Positions 41,753 through 51,714 of a DNA stretch of 64,000 bases are shown piece after piece. The stretch is from assembly GCF_009762775.1 (NCBI RefSeq), contig NZ_CP046401.1, positions 310,001 to 374,000 of the forward strand, read 5' to 3'. The notes under the pieces are model-generated. The model saw only the letters and a list, made by a program, of their open reading frames with translations, was not told where the DNA came from and searched no databases. Source of the stretch: Maribellus comscasis. Its GTDB lineage: Bacteria; Bacteroidota; Bacteroidia; Bacteroidales; Prolixibacteraceae. Numbering within the stretch: the stretch's first letter is position 1; every line of letters starts with the position of its first letter. The position numbers and the translations under genes are program-made.

Positions 41753-44700
41753 ATGGAACATAGCGTTAAAAAAACGCCTTCCGTGTTCTTCGGATGGCTA
41801 AAAACACTTCGCCATGGAGCTGCATTATTAATAATGCTCATGGTGATTGCATCTAACGTTCAGGCAAGTGCTTATTCTGAGTCGGTAAAATTCGACTTAA
41901 ACATGAAGAAAGTCAGCCTGAAAGAAGTTTTTCAAACTATCACAAATCAAAGTGAGTTTAAATTCATTTACAATAACGATGTTGTAAATGACAATCAAAA
42001 GGTATCAGTTACTTCAAGAGATGCCCGTGTTGAAGAAATTCTGGATGAAATACTTCCGGAACACAACCTGGAATACAAAGTAATTGATCGCCAGGTTATT
42101 GTATTTCCGGCTGAAGGAAAGACAAACACAGAATCAAATTCAGTAACTCCTGCCAATGCACAACAAAAATCCATCTCAGGTAGGGTTGTGGATGAAAACG
42201 GAGCTCCGCTTCCGGGAGTTACAGTTGTGGTTAAGGGGACAACCGTTGGTGTAGTGACCGACATCGACGGAAACTACAATTTAACTGTACCTGCTGACGC
42301 CAACGTACTTTCTTTTTCATTTGTAGGGATGAAAACACAGGAAATGACTATTGGCAACCAAACAACCATTAACATTACTTTAGAAGCCGAAACTATCGGT
42401 TTGGACGAAGTTATTGCAGTAGGTTACGCTTCTCAGAAAAAGGCGAACGTTGTTGGTTCAGTTGCTTCGGTTAGCGGCGAAAAAATTACCGCAATCCCGG
42501 CAGCCAATGTTAGTAATGCATTATCAGGACGTGTATCTGGTACTACATTTATACAAGGCAGTGGAGAACCAGGTGGGAATGATGCCAGAATTTTTGTACG
42601 TGGTCGTAGCAGTTTAGGTGATCCTGATGACGATACCCGGGATAGAGAATTATCTTCACCTTTGGTAGTAATTGACGGTATTCCCGGACGTTCTATGAGC
42701 GATATTGACCCGGTGGACATTGAAAGTGTTTCAATTCTGAAAGATGCCTCTGCAGCTATTTACGGTGCACAGGCTGCAAACGGTGTTATCCTTGTAACGA
42801 CAAAAAAAGGAGAAGCAGGTAAACCAAGGATGAGCTACCAGTTCTACCAGGGATTTTTAACACCAACAATTCTTCCAAAAGTAACCAGTGCAGGTGACTA
42901 TGCCACAATGTTGAGTGAATACCAGGACTATGAAGGAAAACCAAGGACATACTCTGATGAAGATATAGCGTTGTATTACAGCGGAAGAGACCCGTGGGAA
43001 CACCCCAACAGCGACTGGGAAGGTGACTTGATTTCCAAATGGACTACCACAAGTAAACAAAACTTTAGTATTGATGGTGGAAGTAACGGTATGTATTACT
43101 TTGTTTCTTTTGGTTACAAAAATGAAGAAGCAATTTACAAACAGGAATCAACCAATTATAAACAGTATAACCTGCGTGCAAAACTGGAAATTCCTATTAC
43201 AGACTGGTTAAAAACAAACATTGATTATGCCGGATTTTTGGATAACAAATTGTACCCAACAAAAAGTGCCAGTGCGATTTATGGTCAGTCAACCCGTTTG
43301 TTACCAACCCAGTGGGATAAATGGCCCAACGGCTTACCAGGACCTGACATTGAATACGGTGACAACCCAATTGTAACGTCTACCTTTGAAGGTGGTTACG
43401 ATGATCAAAAGCAGTATAAGAATCAAACAACATTTAAGGCAACCATAACCCCGCCATTTGTTAAAGGATTAACTCTTCAGGGAATGTATTCCTTTGATGT
43501 TAATAACGAATACTGGAAAAGATTCCGTAAACCATGGATTCTATACTTCCCTCCTGAAGATCTGGATGTGGCAACAAGGGATTCTGAAGGTTTTATAATC
43601 GATATGCCATTAACACCCAAGGAACGAGGCTACTCCGCTCCGGAACTTGAAGAGCGCTATATGCGTACCATCAACCAGTTGACAAACTTTAGTTTTAACT
43701 ATGCACGTGAATTTGGCGACCATTCGTTAGGTATATTTGGTTCATATGAACAATACACCAGTGATTGGAACAGGCTTGTTGGATTCCGTAAATATTATAT
43801 TTCGGATGTTGTACAAACACTTAGCGCCGGCGCTGATAAAGACAAGGATGCGTGGGGTGGCATGACCATATATGCGCGTAAATCGTTGATTGGTCGTTTG
43901 AACTACAGCTACAAGGGGAAATACCTGTTGGAAGCCATTTTCCGTCGTGACGGTTCGTTGAAATTCCCACCGGACAGTCGTTGGGGTAACTTCCCTGGTC
44001 TTATGTTGGGTTGGAGAGCTTCCGAAGAAAATTTCTGGAAAGCAAACCTCGCTTTTATCAACTACTTTAAGCTTAGGGCATCTTATGGGAAAATGGGTAT
44101 GGACCCGGGAAGTGCATTCCAGTACATGAATAAATATACACTTTCAACCGGTGCGACATTAGGAACAGGTAAAGTGGTTGAAACTGTTGTTCAACAAGAT
44201 GGTGTTGCCAACCCGAATATTACCTGGGAAAAACAAACCACCTATAATCTTGGTTTTGATTCACAATTATTGAATAATATGTTCTCATTAAATGCTGACA
44301 TATTCTTAAACAAACGTACTGATATTCTGGCTCCTAGAGACGCTTCCGTACCTGAATTTACAGGATTGGCATTACCTGATGAAAATATTGCAGAAGTTAA
44401 AAACCGGGGTTTTGAAATCGAAGCCGGTTATAACAAGGACATAACGAATGATCTTCATTTGATTGTTGCAGGAAATATTAGTTACAACCACAATGAAGTG
44501 GTATTTATGGATGAGCCTGAAAGAGCTGTACCATGGCAACAACGCACCGGACATCCTTATGGTGCCGAACTTTTATTCAATGCCATTGGTATTTTTGCCG
44601 ACCAGGCTGCTGTAGATGCATACCCACACTGGTCAGGTGCTAGACCGGGTGATGTTATTTTTGAAGACGTAAGTGGTGACGGTGAAATAACCAATGACGA

Positions 44701-45202
44701 CAGGATTTTACTAGACAAAACGGATGCACCTGAACTTTTCTACGGTCTTAGCTTCGATGTTACATATAAAAACTGGAACCTTACTGTTTTAGCGCAGGGA
44801 CAAGGAACTTACTATCGTATGAATATTGCTGACGGACGTCGTGGAGAAGCTGGTAATTACTTCCAGTGGAGTTTCGACGGAAGATGGACACCGGAGAATA
44901 CCAATGCCAGCGTTGCAAGAGCATATAACCGCGATGACCTGTACTGGTCATTTGATAACCATAATAGTACTTACCATTGGGATAATATGGCATACTGCAG
45001 GTTGAAAAACGTAGTACTTACCTACACCATCCCAAGCAGTGTATTTGGAAATACAGGTATTGACAGAGCAAGTATCTTTTTCTCAGGAAATAACCTTGCC
45101 CTGCTGTATTCTGCACAGAGAAACTTTGACCCGGAAATTGGAGCTCCGATGACTTATCCTGCCGTAAAAACGTTCGCTATTGGTGCAAGAGTTACATTTT
45201 AA
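41753..45202 (+). CDS. SusC/RagA-type TonB-dependent transporter with STN domain
   Basis: 1149 residues. N-terminal signal (about 20-40), STN signalling domain (about 45-118: VSLKEVFQTITNQSEFKF), carboxypeptidase-like regulatory domain (about 140-212: ISGRVVDENGAPLPGVTVVV), TonB box region (about 216-224), plug (VSNALSGRVSG, DASAAIYGAQAANGVILVTT) and a C-terminal barrel ending GARVTF. It takes up a nutrient complex across the outer membrane and signals to the FecR. The substrate is not readable. Confidence 0.96.
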   Translation: MEHSVKKTPSVFFGWLKTLRHGAALLIMLMVIASNVQASAYSESVKFDLNMKKVSLKEVFQTITNQSEFKFIYNNDVVNDNQKVSVTSRDARVEEILDEILPEHNLEYKVIDRQVIVFPAEGKTNTESNSVTPANAQQKSISGRVVDENGAPLPGVTVVVKGTTVGVVTDIDGNYNLTVPADANVLSFSFVGMKTQEMTIGNQTTINITLEAETIGLDEVIAVGYASQKKANVVGSVASVSGEKITAIPAANVSNALSGRVSGTTFIQGSGEPGGNDARIFVRGRSSLGDPDDDTRDRELSSPLVVIDGIPGRSMSDIDPVDIESVSILKDASAAIYGAQAANGVILVTTKKGEAGKPRMSYQFYQGFLTPTILPKVTSAGDYATMLSEYQDYEGKPRTYSDEDIALYYSGRDPWEHPNSDWEGDLISKWTTTSKQNFSIDGGSNGMYYFVSFGYKNEEAIYKQESTNYKQYNLRAKLEIPITDWLKTNIDYAGFLDNKLYPTKSASAIYGQSTRLLPTQWDKWPNGLPGPDIEYGDNPIVTSTFEGGYDDQKQYKNQTTFKATITPPFVKGLTLQGMYSFDVNNEYWKRFRKPWILYFPPEDLDVATRDSEGFIIDMPLTPKERGYSAPELEERYMRTINQLTNFSFNYAREFGDHSLGIFGSYEQYTSDWNRLVGFRKYYISDVVQTLSAGADKDKDAWGGMTIYARKSLIGRLNYSYKGKYLLEAIFRRDGSLKFPPDSRWGNFPGLMLGWRASEENFWKANLAFINYFKLRASYGKMGMDPGSAFQYMNKYTLSTGATLGTGKVVETVVQQDGVANPNITWEKQTTYNLGFDSQLLNNMFSLNADIFLNKRTDILAPRDASVPEFTGLALPDENIAEVKNRGFEIEAGYNKDITNDLHLIVAGNISYNHNEVVFMDEPERAVPWQQRTGHPYGAELLFNAIGIFADQAAVDAYPHWSGARPGDVIFEDVSGDGEITNDDRILLDKTDAPELFYGLSFDVTYKNWNLTVLAQGQGTYYRMNIADGRRGEAGNYFQWSFDGRWTPENTNASVARAYNRDDLYWSFDNHNSTYHWDNMAYCRLKNVVLTYTIPSSVFGNTGIDRASIFFSGNNLALLYSAQRNFDPEIGAPMTYPAVKTFAIGARVTF

Positions 45203-45223
45203 TGATTTAACGAATTTTGAAAA

Positions 45224-47167
45224 ATGAAGAATATGAAAAAAATATTAGGATATTCAATGATGATGTTGGCGCTTATTTTTGCAACAACATCATGCGACGA
45301 TGTTCTCGACCAAAAAGCGGTTGATGCTTTTAATGAGGAGTCTGTTTTCGAGGATATCAATCTTACAAAGGCATACCTAGGTAAATGTTATGATAATATA
45401 GGAATCGATGGTAGCCAAATGCTAGGACTGCGAGAGGATCTGCTTGCAGGTGCTACTGATGAACTTTTGTGTATCCATCGTCCGGGAAGCTATCCTATTG
45501 TAAAGGGAAGAATGAGTCCCGATGAATTGGGACACTTTGGAAGCTGGCGTTTTAGATGGACTACCTGGCCATTGTACGGCAACATTAAAAATGTAAACGT
45601 TTTATTAGCAAATATTGATAATGTTCCAACAGAAACAGCTGACGAAGAAGAACATCTTTCTAACTTCAAAGGTGAAGCCTATTTTATCAGGGCTTTTAAT
45701 TATGCCAACCTGATGCGTTCGTATGGTGGCGTGGTTTTGGTCGACCAACCCTTTGAACTCGATCAGGACTTCCTGTCCTACACCAGGTCATCCATTGATG
45801 AAACACTGGCATTTATTCTGGCCGACTGCGATAAAGCTATTGCAGGATGTCCCAGCCCAGGTGACAAATTTTATGAGCAGGGAAGAGCTACTAAGGCAGC
45901 TGCTGCCGCTTTAAAATCAAGAATTTTAAGTTGGAGCACAGGTATCCTTATGAATGGCGGATATCAGCCGTCAAACGAATTGGTATCGTTCCAATCAGGT
46001 TCACTTTCACAGCGTTTGCAGGATGCCAAAGCTGCTGCAAAAGCTATTATGGATGGAACGTATGGCGATTATTCTTTACACGGTTCTACCGATGATCCTC
46101 CTGCGAATATGACTGAGGAAGATGTGATGGCATATGCCGATAATTTCTATAGCATCTTTGATCAAACCGGAGAATGGAACAGCGAATCTATCTGGGGAAT
46201 ACAATACGTACAGGCTCAGGGAAACAGAACCCAGCAAAACAAATGGTGGGGTCCGAACGGATACCACAACTGGGGTAATAATGGTCCAACAGAACCTACA
46301 GTACGTAAGTTTGAGATGGCTGATGGTACACCATTCGTATGGGATAAATACAATCCTGGAAATAATAATTTCAGGGAAGCAACTGCTGCAGAATTGGCTG
46401 CCGATCCTGAAATGAATCCATACGTAGGCCGTGAGCCCCGTTTCTATGCAACCGTATTTCATGACGGTTCACCATGGCAAGCTCGTGCTGAAACCAATAA
46501 TAAAATTCAAACCGGTTACTATCTACATACAACACCCGATGGTTTTATGGGATTGGATCAGTCAGCATTTAGTGCAAAAGTAGATGCATTTGTAAATGCG
46601 GCTTCAGGCAACCAAACTGCCGGTACTGATACACGTCAGGCGCTGGTTGAAGCGTGGAACGGAACCAAAAACGGTTACTATATCAAGAAATACACCGATC
46701 CTAATATTATCGGACAGTTTTTTGATAACAATAATGCCTGGATTGAACTGCGTTATGCTGAAGTACTTTTGGACTATGCAGAAGCATGTATTGAATTAGG
46801 TGGTTCTGATTTACAACCTGGTTTGGATGCGCTGAACATGGTTCGTAATCGTGCCGGATTGCCTGACAGGGTAACTACCGATCAGGATCAGGCAAGAGAA
46901 TGGCTACGTCACGAACGTCAGATTGAATTCTACGGTGAAGGTGATCGTTTTTACATGATGCGTAAATGGATGATTGCCGGTGATGTTATTGAAAATGTAA
47001 GCCCGATGAATATCTATCATTTTGATGATGGCTCAACAATTTGGAACTATGACCAATCAGCCACCGCAGATGAAAGATCATGGATTGATGCAAACTATTG
47101 GTTGCCTATTTCTAGAACAGAAGTTAACAAAGCTCCGCAATTGCAGCAAAACCCCGGATATAACTAG
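45224..47167 (+). CDS. SusD/RagB-type surface lipoprotein
   Basis: 647 residues. Lipobox ATTSC with Cys24. The SusD helical TPR-like scaffold is seen in FKGEAYFIRAFNYANLMRSYGGV and WIELRYAEVLLDYAEACIELG, plus VRNRAGLP and LRHERQIEFYGEGDRFY near the end. It binds the nutrient on the cell surface and forms a lid on the SusC barrel. 21 bp after susC and followed by a strong terminator. Confidence 0.95.
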   Translation: MKNMKKILGYSMMMLALIFATTSCDDVLDQKAVDAFNEESVFEDINLTKAYLGKCYDNIGIDGSQMLGLREDLLAGATDELLCIHRPGSYPIVKGRMSPDELGHFGSWRFRWTTWPLYGNIKNVNVLLANIDNVPTETADEEEHLSNFKGEAYFIRAFNYANLMRSYGGVVLVDQPFELDQDFLSYTRSSIDETLAFILADCDKAIAGCPSPGDKFYEQGRATKAAAAALKSRILSWSTGILMNGGYQPSNELVSFQSGSLSQRLQDAKAAAKAIMDGTYGDYSLHGSTDDPPANMTEEDVMAYADNFYSIFDQTGEWNSESIWGIQYVQAQGNRTQQNKWWGPNGYHNWGNNGPTEPTVRKFEMADGTPFVWDKYNPGNNNFREATAAELAADPEMNPYVGREPRFYATVFHDGSPWQARAETNNKIQTGYYLHTTPDGFMGLDQSAFSAKVDAFVNAASGNQTAGTDTRQALVEAWNGTKNGYYIKKYTDPNIIGQFFDNNNAWIELRYAEVLLDYAEACIELGGSDLQPGLDALNMVRNRAGLPDRVTTDQDQAREWLRHERQIEFYGEGDRFYMMRKWMIAGDVIENVSPMNIYHFDDGSTIWNYDQSATADERSWIDANYWLPISRTEVNKAPQLQQNPGYN

Positions 47168-47195
47168 ATAATAGTTAAGTTTGGTTAGTTTCAAT

Positions 47196-47229
47196 AAAAG
47201 ACCGACTCTTGTCAGAGTCGGTCTTTTTT
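47196..47229 (+). terminator. Strong intrinsic terminator after susD
   Basis: A perfect 14-bp stem (47196-47209 with 47214-47227, core GACCGACTCT/AGAGTCGGTC), four-base loop TGTC, then a T-run (47224-47229). Confidence 0.93.
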
Positions 47230-47325
47230 AAACCATTCCCAACAAAAGATAACCTGCAAAAACAACCTGAGCGACGAACTGAAAAAACTATAAATACCTA
47301 AATCCAACATTTAAATACCTGATAT

Positions 47326-48513
47326 ATGACACGAATAAAACTTTCGTCGATGATGTTCTTGCAGTATATGATGTATGCTGTCTGGTGGGTTCCCTTAGCC
47401 GCCTATTTAACCAACCTGGGGGTAGGAAGTACCGAAAAAGCACTCATCTTAAGTTCAATGGCACTCGGCTGTATTCTTTCTCCTGTAATTGGCATGGTTG
47501 CCGACCGTTTTTTTGCCGGGCAAAAGGTCTTAGCCGGCCTTAACATCATCAATGCAATAATGCTCTTCCTTGCCGGAACCACAAATAATTCCGACCTGCT
47601 GTTTGTTTATCTTCTGATTGCCATGTTTGGTTACATGCCCACATGGGGACTGACAAGCTCAATATCAATGGCTCATTTGTCGTCAGAAGAATTTCCAAAA
47701 GTTCGCGTATTTGGTTCTATCGGATGGGTAGCGTCAGGTATATTTAGTATCATTTTTATCAAATTTTTTAACATCAATTTTGACGGAACAAATATTCCGT
47801 TTTATTGTGGTGCCGGAGTTAGTTTATTGGCTGCTGTTACTAATTTCACTTTACCTAACACACCTCCTCAGGCAAAAAAAGAAAAAATATCATTTATCGA
47901 GATCTTTGGGTTGAGAACATTAAAAATGATGAGGGATCGAAACTTTGCTATTTTTATTATTTTCTCATTCATTTCCATGATCCCTTTCGCCATGTATTAT
48001 TCCTTCTTCTCTGAATTTCTGTTACACATTAATACAAAATATATTTCAGTAACCATGAATTGGGGAATTCTGGCAGAAATGGGATTTCTATTATTGGTCT
48101 CACCCGCAATCAAAAAACTGGGACTACGAAAAGTGATGATTTTGGGATTGGTTGCCCTCACCATTCGTTACCTGGCATTTTATGCCGGGGGTGTAATCAG
48201 CCAAAGCTGGATGTATTATATTGGAATATTGATTCACGGACTAATTTTTGGTTTTTTCTATGTTGGCGGACAAATTTACATCGACAAAAAAGCACCGGCA
48301 GAGTTAAAGTCGCAGGCTCAGGGATTTATATTCCTTGTTACTTTTGGAGTCGGATTGCTGGCGGGTAATTTTATTTGTGCGCACATTATTGATTTTTTCA
48401 GAGTTGAAGGCGCAACAAACTGGAATGGCATTTGGGGAGTTACCACTTTACTTTCGGTAAGTACATTACTTCTTTTTGTATTATTATTCAAAAACAACAT
48501 CAGCAAAAAGTAA
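47326..48513 (+). CDS. MFS permease, nucleoside:H+ symporter type
   Basis: 395 residues with 12 TM segments. The opening IKLSSMMFLQYMMYAVWWVPLAAYL and the SEEFPKVRVFGSIGWVASG loop match the NupG/nucleoside-symporter group of the major facilitator superfamily. VGMVADRFF-type loops lie between TM2 and TM3. Placed 158 bp after the SusD terminator, it may carry the imported nutrient across the inner membrane. Sugar transport within the same fold cannot be excluded. Confidence 0.85.
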   Translation: MTRIKLSSMMFLQYMMYAVWWVPLAAYLTNLGVGSTEKALILSSMALGCILSPVIGMVADRFFAGQKVLAGLNIINAIMLFLAGTTNNSDLLFVYLLIAMFGYMPTWGLTSSISMAHLSSEEFPKVRVFGSIGWVASGIFSIIFIKFFNINFDGTNIPFYCGAGVSLLAAVTNFTLPNTPPQAKKEKISFIEIFGLRTLKMMRDRNFAIFIIFSFISMIPFAMYYSFFSEFLLHINTKYISVTMNWGILAEMGFLLLVSPAIKKLGLRKVMILGLVALTIRYLAFYAGGVISQSWMYYIGILIHGLIFGFFYVGGQIYIDKKAPAELKSQAQGFIFLVTFGVGLLAGNFICAHIIDFFRVEGATNWNGIWGVTTLLSVSTLLLFVLLFKNNISKK

Positions 48514-48650
48514 AATGAATGCTGCCAGCTCCTTTAATCCCTTTTATACATGTATTAAAAAGGATTGATTGATGCCTGCGCATAAAATAAAAAATTGTTG
48601 TGGATACACAATTTAATGATTTGAGTAAGCGAAAATATTGCAAATATTTT

Positions 48651-48689
48651 TGTAATAAATTTCTCATTACAAACTAAAAATTTATTACA
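48651..48689. repeat. 12-bp inverted repeat in an AT-rich gap
   Basis: TGTAATAAATTT (48651-48662) and AAATTTATTACA (48678-48689) are exact reverse complements with a 15-base spacer. No T-run follows, so it is not a clear terminator. It could be an operator or an mRNA end structure. Confidence 0.5.
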
Positions 48690-48744
48690 CAAAATAATTG
48701 ATAAACAACAGAATACAGGATATGAAAATAACATAGATTATCTA

Positions 48745-48774
48745 TTGCAAATTACATTCTTTCTTTTATCTTTA
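48745..48774 (+). promoter_or_regulatory. Putative promoter of the parvulin-like operon
   Basis: TTG at 48745-48747, 19-bp spacer, TATCTTTA at 48767-48774, one base from TAnnTTTG. It leaves a leader of about 120 bases before the ATG at 48904. Confidence 0.4.
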
Positions 48775-48903
48775 TAAAGTAAAACCGTAAATAAACCTAA
48801 ACCATTATGATCACCGAACCATAACATAAAACTTATTCAGACTCCTTTCAATTTCATTTAAGAATTTTTAATCACCCATTTTCATTTAACATTCTAAACT
48901 CAC

Positions 48904-50577
48904 ATGCATAACCAAAATTTAGTCCAAGCAAATATTCTGTCGTTCCAATTATTTTACACCTCTTTGTGTGTTGTTTTAATAGGATTTTCATGTAAACCCT
49001 ACATTCAAAATGATATCGTTAATGATGAAATCGTACTTCAAATAGACTCATTTAAAATAACAAAATACGAATTTGAAAAAAATAAAAAACGTGCAATCGA
49101 AAGTAAAACGTTTGGAAACACTAATAACTGGAGCGAACAATATGTCAATAATGCCTATTTCCTGGCTGATGCCTATAGCGAAAAGTATGATACGATTTCA
49201 GCAATCAACAAAAAAGTAAACTATGCAGCACGAACAATGCTGGGGCAATATAAAGGATACTTATGGAATAAGGTTGAGGAGCCTAAACTCGTCTTTACAA
49301 AAAAGGAAATTAAAAACATTCATAAAAAACAAAACAAAACATTTGAACTTGAGTATTTTATTTTTCCTGATTCTGATTCCTTTTTCTCAATTTTCGAAAA
49401 TGATATCAACATCAAAACAAAAGCTGACTTTCTCAAAGTAGTCGAAAAGTGCAAAACAAGTACAATCAAACATAAACACATTCAACTGCTTTATCCTTTT
49501 GACGAACTCGAACCTGTTAAAAACATTATATATTCTTTAGACGATGAAGAAGCAGCCAAAATTTCACTTGACGATAATAAAATACTGGTTGTTTATTTGA
49601 AAAAGAAATCAGAAAGGAAACAAAAGGATTTTAAAAGAGAAGAAGAAGCGATAAAACTTAGGTATACACATCTAAAGGAAAAACAAATTGTTAACAACAA
49701 AAGAGATTTTATTTACAGCAAAGCTGATATCAACATCAACAAAAAAGTCAAGGACGAATTATTCAGGAAAATCAAAGAGTCATCGCGTGCTGAAGAAAAT
49801 ACATTTTTTTCATCCGATACAATATTGACATACAACCAAAACAATGAAACAAAAGCTCTTTTAGTTTCTGATTTTTTCGATTATTATTACAACAACCCTC
49901 TTACTCCGATTATTACAAATAATGCTACCCTGGAGGAAACTCTCAAACAGATAGTACTGGAGAAATACCTTTATTTCGAGTGTGTCAATTTGGGCATCAC
50001 AAATTCAAAAGAGTTCCTTTTAGACAAAAAAAATTATAAGAATAGTCTTGTTCTGGGAAAATATATAGAAGACAATTTTCTCTCAGAAGAAGTTCATCAA
50101 AAAGAATTATCTGAATACTACAATAACAACAAAAATAATTTTACGACGTGTCGAAAATGCTCGGTCTGCATTTTAACTTTTAAAAACACAAATTCTGCTA
50201 TATCACACGTATTTCAACTCGATAAAATTGCTACCCAGGGAGGGATTAAAAACCAATCTGATACAATATTGATGAATTTGGATTCGTATCAAAAGGAAGT
50301 TGCTATCGACATATCCGACAAAAAATATTCAACAGAAATTATAGAAAAACTATTTACAGCAGATTTAAACAAACGAATTGGACCAATAGAATTCAATAAT
50401 AAAGCTATTGTGCTTGTCAAAACAAACGAGTTTGGTAAAGAAATTTTGCCTTTTGAAATCGCAAGAAAAAAAATAAAAAAGCAATTAGTGACAGCCAAAA
50501 TGGAAAGATTAAAAACAAACAGACTAAACACACTAAGAAACAGATATGCTATAACAATTAATACTATCAAACAATAA
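48904..50577 (+). CDS. Parvulin-like (SurA/PpiC-type) lipoprotein
   Basis: 557 residues. Lipobox IGFSC with Cys30. The start of the mature part, LQIDSFKITKYEFEKNKK, is the SurA/PrsA-type N-terminal helix. Near the C-terminus, IEKLFTADLNKRIGPIEF and ALVLVK-like IVLVKTNEFGKE match the end of parvulin domains. A CRKCSVC motif (Cys416, Cys419, Cys422) lies in between, unusual for the family. Probably a periplasmic folding factor. It precedes a small secreted protein. The peptidyl-prolyl isomerase assignment rests on pattern only. Confidence 0.6.
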   Translation: MHNQNLVQANILSFQLFYTSLCVVLIGFSCKPYIQNDIVNDEIVLQIDSFKITKYEFEKNKKRAIESKTFGNTNNWSEQYVNNAYFLADAYSEKYDTISAINKKVNYAARTMLGQYKGYLWNKVEEPKLVFTKKEIKNIHKKQNKTFELEYFIFPDSDSFFSIFENDINIKTKADFLKVVEKCKTSTIKHKHIQLLYPFDELEPVKNIIYSLDDEEAAKISLDDNKILVVYLKKKSERKQKDFKREEEAIKLRYTHLKEKQIVNNKRDFIYSKADININKKVKDELFRKIKESSRAEENTFFSSDTILTYNQNNETKALLVSDFFDYYYNNPLTPIITNNATLEETLKQIVLEKYLYFECVNLGITNSKEFLLDKKNYKNSLVLGKYIEDNFLSEEVHQKELSEYYNNNKNNFTTCRKCSVCILTFKNTNSAISHVFQLDKIATQGGIKNQSDTILMNLDSYQKEVAIDISDKKYSTEIIEKLFTADLNKRIGPIEFNNKAIVLVKTNEFGKEILPFEIARKKIKKQLVTAKMERLKTNRLNTLRNRYAITINTIKQ

Positions 50578-50631
50578 TAGAAGAGAGCTATTCTTATTTT
50601 TATTTTAAACAACAAATTAAAACAAATACTT

Positions 50632-50979
50632 ATGAAAAAAATAATTTTTATTATTTCAGTTTTTACCATTTTTTTAATGGTTTCTAAGCAAAGTTCTGCA
50701 TATGGTGGATGGGTTGAATGCTGGGAGTCAGCGGGAGATCCATACCAAGTAACTGCAACTTACACTGCATCAGGTACAGTACACTATAGTTTATTTGTTG
50801 ACCATGGTGCAGCGGGTATTGTCGCCTCTGGCCAAGCTGATTCTATAGTCGATACAGACGGCTCAACTACGATAATTGAAGCCTTCTATAATGTTCCCTG
50901 GGGGGAAAATAACGTAACTCTTGTAGCCTGCCACTTAAACCTACCAACAGGTTATGCCAAAGTAACAGCCTGGTGGTAA
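50632..50979 (+). CDS. Small secreted protein
   Basis: 115 residues: signal peptide (about 1-23, ending QSSAY) and a mature part of about 92 residues rich in Thr, Val, Gly and Trp (VTATYTASGTVHYSLFVDHG and TAWW at the end). Two cysteines (ECW and ACH) could form a disulfide. The strand pattern suggests a small beta-sandwich. No family recognised. 54 bp after the parvulin-like gene, probably co-transcribed. Confidence 0.6.
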   Translation: MKKIIFIISVFTIFLMVSKQSSAYGGWVECWESAGDPYQVTATYTASGTVHYSLFVDHGAAGIVASGQADSIVDTDGSTTIIEAFYNVPWGENNVTLVACHLNLPTGYAKVTAWW

Positions 50980-51234
50980 TATAGCAAAAGAACTCTCTTC
51001 TATTTTACTCCTGCTAACATAACCGCTTTTTCTCTGAAAATCTGTCAGTGTAAAAAATCCTGATAGATTGTATTTTCCTTACGCCAAACACAACACAACC
51101 TGACAACCAGACACTTGAAATAAAAAAAATGACAGTTTTTTGGCTCTGGTATTTTTTTTGATTTAGAAAAAGCGAAACTAAAAAATAACGTTCATTAAAT
51201 TGTTTAACCATTAAAAGAACAGGAGGAATAAGTC

Positions 51235-51672
51235 ATGTTAGCAAAAAGATCTGAAAATTATTTTCCATCTATCTTTGACCGTTTTTTTAACAACGATTTG
51301 ATGGATTGGAATCTTACAAATTATTCAAGCACCAACACATCGTTGCCGGCTGTAAATGTCAGAGAAACTGAAGATGAATTTAGCATCGAAGTTGCGGCAC
51401 CGGGAATGACAAAAACAGATTTTAACATTAGTTTTCATAACAATGTGTTAACAGTATCTTCAGAAAAAAAAGATGAGAAAAAAGAAAAAAAGGAAAATTA
51501 TTCCCGAAGGGAATTTTCTTACCAGTCATTCCAGCGCTCTTTTACAGTTGCTGACAACGCAGTTGACAGCGATAAGATTTCGGCGAAATATGCCGAAGGT
51601 ATTTTGACTATTACTCTTCCAAAACGTGAAGAAGTAAAGCCAAAACCACTTAAAGAAATTAAAATATCATAA
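51235..51672 (+). CDS. Hsp20/alpha-crystallin small heat-shock protein
   Basis: 145 residues. The alpha-crystallin domain spans about 40-140: LPAVNVRETEDEFSIEVAAPGM, FNISFHNNVLTVSSEKK, REFSYQSFQRSFTVADNAV, and KYAEGILTITLPKREE with the conserved GILTITLPK. An ATP-independent holdase for unfolded proteins. An SD-like AGGAGG lies upstream. Followed by a terminator. Confidence 0.95.
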   Translation: MLAKRSENYFPSIFDRFFNNDLMDWNLTNYSSTNTSLPAVNVRETEDEFSIEVAAPGMTKTDFNISFHNNVLTVSSEKKDEKKEKKENYSRREFSYQSFQRSFTVADNAVDSDKISAKYAEGILTITLPKREEVKPKPLKEIKIS

Positions 51673-51683
51673 GAAGCTAACTT

Positions 51684-51714
51684 ATCACCCGGTGTATTGC
51701 CGGGTGATTTTTTT
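51684..51714 (+). terminator. Intrinsic terminator after hsp20
   Basis: ATCACCCGG (51684-51692) pairs with CCGGGTGAT (51700-51708), seven-base loop, then seven T (51708-51714). Confidence 0.9.

Larger units (their letters stand above)
48514..48903. other. AT-rich intergenic region
   Basis: 390 bp of very AT-rich sequence between the MFS gene and the parvulin-like gene. It holds a perfect 12-bp inverted repeat (48651-48662 and 48678-48689) and a promoter-like TTG, 19 bp, TATCTTTA (48745-48774). No ORF or RNA gene is convincing. Confidence 0.5.

Noticed and set aside
50289..50669. 126-codon minus-strand ORF of hydrophobic residues
   Set aside because: It is the antisense shadow of the Lys/Asn-rich end of the parvulin-like gene (AAA and AAT read as TTT and ATT), with no start context or domain.
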